DNA of 64,000 nt from Cepaea nemoralis (Eukaryota; Mollusca; Gastropoda; Stylommatophora; Helicidae): assembly GCA_014155875.1 (NCBI GenBank), contig JACEFZ010017635.1, positions 62,001 through 126,000 of the forward strand, written 5' to 3'. Below, piece after piece: positions 57,981-64,000 of this stretch. Numbering within the stretch: the first letter of the stretch is position 1; each line of letters starts with the position of its first letter. A model generated the notes under the pieces. The model made no database searches. It was not told the DNA's origin and saw only the letters and a list, made by a program, of their open reading frames with translations. The translations under genes and the position numbers were made by a program.

Positions 57981-59019
57981 GATACGTTCTTCTGACCCCT
58001 GCACTCCTATGTCTTTGCCTACCTCTCTCACCATTCTCTCGTCTTCTACCCATGGACAAGGGAGAGGTGGTCGGGCGCTCGTGGGACCAGATGGAGAAGG
58101 CGGTGGAAAGAATGATATGGGTGGGGATCGGCAGGGGTTCTGGACGAATCTCAAAACAGAGGGAAGACCATGAGAATTTTCAATCAGATAGTGGTTGAAA
58201 CGATTAGCAGTATGACTCTTCGTTGGCTGTTTAACAAGGGGACGAAGCAGTGTGGAAATGTTCTGAATGCAGTGATGCCACTTCTTAACTCAACTCATTT
58301 TGGCTGAAATGCTTAAAACACAGGCACAGATATTGTTCGAATGTGAAGCGTTTAAAGACTAACATATCCTGGTTTGTGCGGGGATCGGCCCGTGGCGAAC
58401 GAAATGCCCAATACATGGAAGTGAGGAATTAAAGCAGCCATGTGAGGGACGTGGCGATTCCTTGGGTGAGCCCAGTACCAGAGCGCTATGTATCGGCTCT
58501 GCAATTGTGGAAGCCTCCTTGGATGGTGGTAAATGCCCATGGACTGCCCCTGCCTTCCTTTGAAGGCTGACCGTGAAGTCTTCGACCGTTCTAACTTGAC
58601 CAGCTCAGATGTGGACGGCACCATACAAGTGAGAGTCCCCCAGAACGGCTAACCTGGTTTAAAAAACGCTGCTAAAGTCGGATGCGTTGGCCTAAGGGTT
58701 TTGGCCATGGGTTCATAACAAGACACTCCGGATGAACGCAAAAGAAGAAGAAGCGTTTAAGCCAGTTTTCTTCGATGTTTTGGTTATGTAGAATTTCGGT
58801 ATTTGTCTTCTTCTTGGTCCAAGTATTTGGAGTAGACATCTGTAGAATAATATCACACCGGACGGCTAATCCGGTCAACATAAGCCTGAAGAAAACTAGC
58901 GTGTCGGCCAAATGGCGAAAATATCGCAGCTCTACTGTAAACAAACAACGCAATTACGTCCAGAGCAAAAAAACAAACAAACAAACAAATATCGGATTAT
59001 TGATGCAGAATCAGCAGCA
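57981..59019 (+). other. Intergenic sequence, nothing firm
   Basis: 58205-58300 (gtatgactcttcgttggctg ... acttcttaactcaactc) resembles 14690-14815, so a dispersed repeat is likely. No gene was found. Confidence 0.3.
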
Positions 59020-59310
59020 GATGAAGAAGAGGAAGACGGGGAAGAAGAGGAGGAAGAAGTAATAGAGTAATAGGAGAAAGAAGAAGTATTAGGAGGAAGA
59101 AGAAGAATAGTAAGAAAGGACTAAGATGAAACGAGAAAGCGGACAAAGAAGAGAACAAGCAAAAAAGAAAAAGAAGGTGGGGGAGGAAGAAGAGTAATAA
59201 TAGGAGAAAGAAGAAGAGTAATAAGGGAAGAACGAAGAGGAGAATGTGGAAGCGGACGAAGAAGACAGACAGACAGATAGACAGACAGACAGAAGCAGGC
59301 GAAGAATAGA
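59020..59310 (+). repeat. Purine-rich low-complexity tract with (acag)n
   Basis: gaagaag/gaggaagaa repeats, then gacagacagacagatagaca at 59261-59292. Open minus-strand frames here are artefacts. Confidence 0.9.
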
Positions 59311-59885
59311 CACGATAAAAGCGAAGAGCGATGCGACCCTCGCAATTATATCAGACGTGAAATCGACGTAAATAGCCCAGTTCCAGTTTATCTAAGACCA
59401 TCTGCACCAACTCGTAATCACAACAACGGAAGGATGCGAAACAAGGCAGTTCGTGGCTGCTCTGTAGACGCAGGGACAGAAACGAGGTGAAAGCAAATGT
59501 TTGCCCACAAACTGGTCAACAAAATACTCCGGCCAAAACAAGCCACAGTCCGTTAACGTCCTTAGCAGCAAGTCTATTCTAATCCCCCTGCACCGCCCAC
59601 TAAATAAACTCACAAACATGGCTCCTTTCGTGCGCTATTTCACAAAATTTAACACTCAGACCAGGACGGCTATTTTAATCACTTCAGAAATGACCAAACT
59701 GGGCTAATTTGACTTACGATATGAGTGTGCGCGTGGAAGACCAGAAGATTTTGAGAGTATATGTAGAGCTGGGGTCTAATGTGTATTTATGGCATGCATA
59801 CAGCTAAAGTTGGCATTTATCGCACTAGTGTGTACCTTTTTGTATGTGCAAAATGCCTTCCTATCTCTACTTCTTTCTTTAGTAT
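59311..59885 (+). other. Intergenic sequence, nothing recognised
   Basis: No gene or element was identified. Confidence 0.3.
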
Positions 59886-60058
59886 TGATTCAGTGCCAAA
59901 CAAAAAGTTTTGGATGACACGTAGTAAAAAAAAAGTATAATAATGTAAACTTCCATTCACTGAGCATTGAAATTGCGGAAGATATCACGAAACAAAACAA
60001 GCAACACGATTACTTTAGTATGCCGATATTGTCGTCCATCTGCCCAAATGGAAGGTCA
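59886..60058 (+). repeat. Dispersed repeat family E, copy 2
   Basis: attgattcagtgccaaacaa, ttccattcactgagcattga, aattgcggaagatatcacga, paralogous to 54824-55010. Confidence 0.75.
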
Positions 60059-60068
60059 CATTTGGCGA

Positions 60069-60231
60069 TATACAGGGTGTATTTTTAATGACTGTGCAGT
60101 GTTTGAAAATATTGCCGGTCCAAGTTTTGCATTCACCCTCTGTAAAGTTCATGCAACATAATAGGTAAACACAAAACTTGGACCGGCAATATTATCATAC
60201 ACTGCACAGTCGTTAAAAATACACCCTATAT
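60069..60231. mobile_element. Foldback/MITE-like inverted repeat
   Basis: The arms at about 60069-60128 and 60173-60231 are reverse complements over about 58 bp (cagggtgtatttttaatgac ... attgccggtccaagtttt). The loop is about 44 bp. The end TACAGGGTGT resembles Tc1/mariner-type MITE ends. Confidence 0.8.
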
Positions 60232-60349
60232 TAACCGTTGGCATTGAATCAGTTAGCTTCTATGAGTGTCAGTCAATACCCGTTTATTTCCCATGCAATG
60301 CCCCCTGTGCATTGGGTTGGAGTGTGTTGACAATAAAATAGTTAAACCC

Positions 60350-60735
60350 GCGGAGAAGACATGACCAATCTTGGTCTAATTCCATTCAACCCGTGGAGGA
60401 AACATGACCAATCTTGGTCTAATTCCATTCAACCCGTGGAGGAGACTGAACCAGTCTTGGTCTAATTCGGACTCAACCCGTGGATGAGACAGGACAAATC
60501 TTGGTCTAATTCCGACTCAACCCGTGGAGGAGACAAGACCAATTTTGGCATAATTCTGACTCAATCTGTGGTAGGGTATGACCAATCTTGATCTAATTGC
60601 GGCTCAACCCGTGGAGGAGACAGGACCAATCTTGGTTTAATTCTGACTCAACCCGTGGAGGAGACAGGACCAATCTTGGTGTAATTCCGACCCAACCAGT
60701 GATGGAGACATGACCAATCTTGGTCTAATTCCTAC
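60350..60735 (+). repeat. Minisatellite, about 50-bp unit x 8
   Basis: Units of acccgtggaggagacaggac + caatcttggtctaattccgactca. Confidence 0.93.
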
Positions 60736-60764
60736 TGGTCTATTTACGCTGTGCTGAATCATTC

Positions 60765-60895
60765 CATGTCGACATGATAATGATGCTTGAAGATCTACAA
60801 AATGATGGGAAAGACTTTAGACTTGTAAAAAACATATACTGGAAACAACATGCTGCCTTAAGAATTGATAATGAAGTACGTCAATGTGTTGTTTG
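60765..60895 (+). mobile_element. LINE reverse transcriptase fragment, plus strand
   Basis: Codes VDMIMMLEDLQNDGKDFRLV followed by KNIYWKQHAALRIDNEVRQ, the segment after KAFDKVRH in the 37-kb LINE family. Confidence 0.65.
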
Positions 60896-60896
60896 T

Positions 60897-62330
60897 CCAT
60901 CAAGAATGATGATGACCATTCATTTCATCCAGTGGGGTTGAAAGTATGGAGCCGTGGGTTCTAAGATGTCTGGTAAGGCCTATTTTGGCTCGAAATGTTC
61001 TTTGACAATGTGGACAAAGAATGCTTGACGTTTCTGGAGGAGAATTTCCTGCAGTGGTCTTTCTGTCCTGCCTTTTCTTTACAGCTCCTGCAGTCCTAGT
61101 TGCCTCACACATGACTGCACCTTTCTGTAATGATGCACGCCACGAATTTCGGTCTCTGGCTGCAGTCTCCCAGGTGTCATGATGAATTCCAAAAGCATTC
61201 AGAGAGATTTTCAGAGTGTCTTTAAAGCGTTTCCTCTGGCCGCCTTGGGAGCGTTTACCACAACGCATTTCGCTGTAAAAAATTCGTTTAGGGAGCCTGT
61301 GATCTGGCATGCGAGTCAAGTGACCAGCCCAGCGAATCTGATTCTTCATCAGTATAGTGTGGATACTGGGCATGGACGCTCTTTCTAGGACTTCAGTGTC
61401 TGGGATCTTGTCTTGCCATTTAATCTTCAGTAGCTTCCTTAGGCAGACTGTGTGGAAGTGATTTAATTTCCTAGCGTGTCGCTGATAAACAGCCCAGGTT
61501 TCACAAGCATATAGCAGTGTGGATAATACAACTGCTTTGTAGACTTTTAGCTTTGTTTGCAGGCTTATTCTGCCCCATACATTCTTGTACAGTCTGCCAA
61601 AGGCCACACTGGCCTTGGAGATTCTTGCATTCACTTCGTCATCAAGTGTGGCAGCTTGTGACACAGTGCTGCCATGATAGGTGAATTTGTCCACAACACT
61701 TAGTCTATGACCATTCACTTTGATATTCGGCAGTGTGATTATTCCCTGGAGCTGGCTGGTACATAACTACAGTCTTCTCCAAGTTGATATTGAGCCCAAA
61801 GATGGCACAGGCATGTGAGAAAGCTGTGACATTATGTTGCATGGCCGCCTCTGAGTTGGCGTATAGAGCGCAATCATCAGCAAACAGGAGCTCTCTGACG
61901 GTGTCACTGTCAATTTAGGTTTTAGCTATCAGCCTTCTGAGAATGAATAACCTTCCATCCATGCGGTAGTTGATGTCTATTCCAATGTCGTTGTTCTCGA
62001 AGGCATTCATCAACATGGCTGAAAACATGAGGCTGAACAGTGTTGGTGCCAGGACACATCCTTGCTTCACTCCATTCGTGACAGGAAAGGGTTCAGACAG
62101 TTCACCATTTTCCTGTACTCTTGCCTGCATGCCATCATGAAATAGCCGCACTATTTGGACAAACTTTCATGGACAGCCATATTTTGCCATGATCTTCCAC
62201 AGTCCTTCTCTGCTGACTGTATCAAAAGCCTTGGTGTCAAAGACTCGACCGCATCCCCTCCGCCAGGAAGAGCAGTCAATCTTGAAGAGGCCAGGAGGTG
62301 ATACGGTGCCCGAGGTAAGGGCAGGGGAGA
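60897..62330 (-). mobile_element. LINE of a second clade, 5'-truncated
   Basis: Minus strand: TKAFDTVSREGLWKIMAKYG, then VTNGVKQGCVLAPTLFSLMF, then LLFADDCALYANSEAAMQ (RT core with FADD), then the C-terminal frame below. Frameshifts lie near 61730 and 61915-62160. Confidence 0.85.
60900..61718 (-). pseudogene. LINE C-terminal protein with C2H2 zinc finger
   Basis: 272 residues: DKFTYHGSTVSQAATLDDEV, VYKAVVLSTLLYACETWAVY, FHTVCLRKLLKIKWQDKIPD, NQIRWAGHLTRMPDHRLPKR, then a zinc finger at about residues 235-255 with spacing C-x2-C-x12-H-x3-H. The frame is uninterrupted to its stop. Confidence 0.85.
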
Positions 62331-62436
62331 TGAGGTAATGGGAGATGGTTATCCATTCCCTCATGAGACACGCAGGCGTTGTTCAGAGAGTCAGCACTCT
62401 AATCACGATAGTATCACGCCTCGTGGTAGCCACGGA

Positions 62437-62503
62437 GAAGTTGAGTATCCACTCAACATACCACGCCTGCGATCAGCGTGCCATATAGGTATACTCAACT
62501 TAA
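62437..62503. other. Nested stem-loop
   Basis: Outer stem aagttgagtatcc pairs with ggtatactcaactt. Inner stem CACGC pairs with GCGTG around ctgcgatca. The right outer arm also pairs with a distant copy at 63809-63829. Confidence 0.55.
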
Positions 62504-62599
62504 CACGCACCAAGGTCAAGGTCGATCCGCGTGGTGTGTGACCACGGGATGAAAGAACGTCAGACGGGAGGACAGGACTTGTAGTGTGCACCTCGTTAG

Positions 62600-62865
62600 A
62601 GTAGCGATAGGGGTTTTGTGTTTAACTAAATAGATAGAGAGTTAGCATAGGCATTAGCAACTAGTGATAGATAATTTCTGTGGCTTTATGTTGTGTGTTT
62701 ACTAGCGACTGTTACCTGTTTGTAGCGAGCCATCGGCAATAAAATGTACCCTTTATTTTCCTCGCACACGACTTGCAAGTTTTCTTGTTTGGTGTGGGAG
62801 AAGTATCCGATAGTGCCTGTCAGTTGAGTTGTTGACAGGCAAGGATAATTGTGGTGTCAGAAGTG
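62600..62865 (+). mobile_element. Possible LTR 3' end with primer-binding site
   Basis: AATAAA at 62738-62743. TGGTGTCAGAAGTG at 62852-62865 is complementary to the 3' end (with CCA) of a leucine tRNA, a primer used by some gypsy-type elements. No gag/pol frame follows. Confidence 0.4.
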
Positions 62866-64000
62866 AAGCTTGAACGAAAGTTCAAGCTAATCCACTCAGC
62901 CACGGCTCTAGACTAGGATCTAATTTGTGTCAGTGATGGTAATCTGTGCAGACGAGAACAATTTGCGGGCTAGAAAATGTGCCTATCGTGACGAAATAGA
63001 TTGTTTAATTGTGCTTATGAAATGTTTATTTAGTGAAATCATGTATTCTTCAAAGCTGTAAGTAGTAATATTCTTATTTTCTCATATTTATTTATGTATT
63101 TACCAATTTATTTATAAATAAACACCAAAGAGGATTCATGGCGGAGCGATACACAGCCAGCCGACAATATCGATTTTTGAAAACTAAAAATAGCGCTGCG
63201 CCTCTGACGTAGAATGATTGACAAACAGTCGTCCTGGGTCATTTGCATACAGCAATCGAGTGTTTACAAAATCGCCAAGCGGCTGCTCGCCTGAATCTGT
63301 GCTTTATATTATTTATTATTTGTTTATTTGAGTTGCTAAATGAATGTATTTATTTATTTAAACATTATTATGGTATTTTGATTTATGTAAAAGCAGTTAT
63401 TCATATTTTTGGTCCTACTTTCTCTTTGTTTACCGTCACGATGGAACTATTTTTGGCCAAGCAGATGAGACTTGGCTGCACAACACTTACAGAAATTAAC
63501 TAGGTTAGTAACGAAAGGAAAATACTGTTAGAACGAAGACAGGACATTGACATTAAATTTAATTAATACATATTCTAGTTGTTCGTGAGTCTGTCATTGT
63601 CAAAGTCATTGTCCTTAGTTGTCGGGTAAATCATATCGTGCAGTAGTAGTAAGTACTGCTGCCCTGCATATCAGAGGGCGAACAACAGCTGAGTACGTAT
63701 ACCGGTGTGCCAAATAAAGTGTCCTGATTACGAAACGTGCCTCTATCCCAAAGTACCAAACAAGGTGACCTGTGTCAACGGAGTTCCGTTCCCTGATTCT
63801 CGGGAACATTAAGTTGAGTATACCTATATTTTTGGCATGCAATGTGATTAATAGTGCATCTCTTTTTCAGCTTGTGATACACTAGCATATTTTTATGCTC
63901 TGATTTTCCAACATAGAAATTTTGTTCAGCATAGAAACTGAAAATACAATTCATAGTCCTCAACGAGGAACAAATATAGAACATCATAGATAAATATTTG
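62866..64000 (+). other. AT-rich sequence to window end, no gene seen
   Basis: tttatttatttaaac-type AT-rich stretches. Only short frames. Contains the inverted partner of the 62.48-kb motif at 63809-63829. Confidence 0.3.

Noticed and set aside
58352..58624. 90-codon minus-strand frame as a host exon
   Set aside because: No recognisable motif and no clear splice sites; neighbouring sequence looks like dispersed repeat.
59089..59345. Ser/Phe-rich minus-strand frames
   Set aside because: Purine-rich low-complexity DNA; typical artefact.

Overview
The window is animal nuclear DNA. It shows introns with GT/AG junctions, tRNA-derived SINEs, fossil non-LTR retrotransposons, mariner and piggyBac-like elements, and very many minisatellites. 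The style of the repeats suggests a marine invertebrate, perhaps a mollusc, but this is a guess. There are no operons, no intact rRNA or tRNA genes and no CRISPR array. Most long open frames here are artefacts of tandem repeats whose unit is a multiple of 3.

One real host gene is visible on the + strand from about 2.06 to 24.49 kb. Eight exons (2057-2380, 4751-4933, 6444-6521, 8182-8359, 13678-13783, 17773-17872, 20948-21091, 22365-24494) give a protein of about 1,079 residues. It has a RUN domain in its first third and a long low-complexity C-terminal tail. The RUN part resembles vertebrate RUSC1/RUSC2 (NESCA/iporin). Every exon junction is phase-compatible except inside exon 3, where a run of four T's carries one base too many for the frame. 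The C-terminal SH3 domain of vertebrate RUSC proteins is absent.

The introns (2.4-22.4 kb) are crowded with inserted elements. These are LINE 3' fragments with (ATG)n or (GAA)n tails, two opposed piggyBac-like miniature elements at TTAA sites, tRNA-headed SINEs (one inserted inside another), a 57-bp minisatellite of about 30 near-identical copies, and 42-bp and 46-bp arrays.

From 24.5 to 64 kb I find no further host gene. The region holds a 21-bp minisatellite split by a probable 2.5-kb solo LTR (25.8-28.3 kb), a 3-kb array with a 60-bp dimeric unit (32.4-35.5 kb), a nearly complete but dead LINE (36.4-39.1 kb), and a mariner fossil (40.6-41.9 kb). It also holds back-to-back 45-, 27- and 34-bp minisatellites (46.7-50.7 kb), an RNase H-type LINE fragment (56.5-57.1 kb), a direct-repeat pair (57.4-58.0 kb), a foldback element (60.07-60.23 kb), a LINE with a C-terminal zinc finger (60.9-62.3 kb), and an LTR-end/primer-binding-site signature near 62.7-62.9 kb.

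All identifications were made by reading; no database search was possible.
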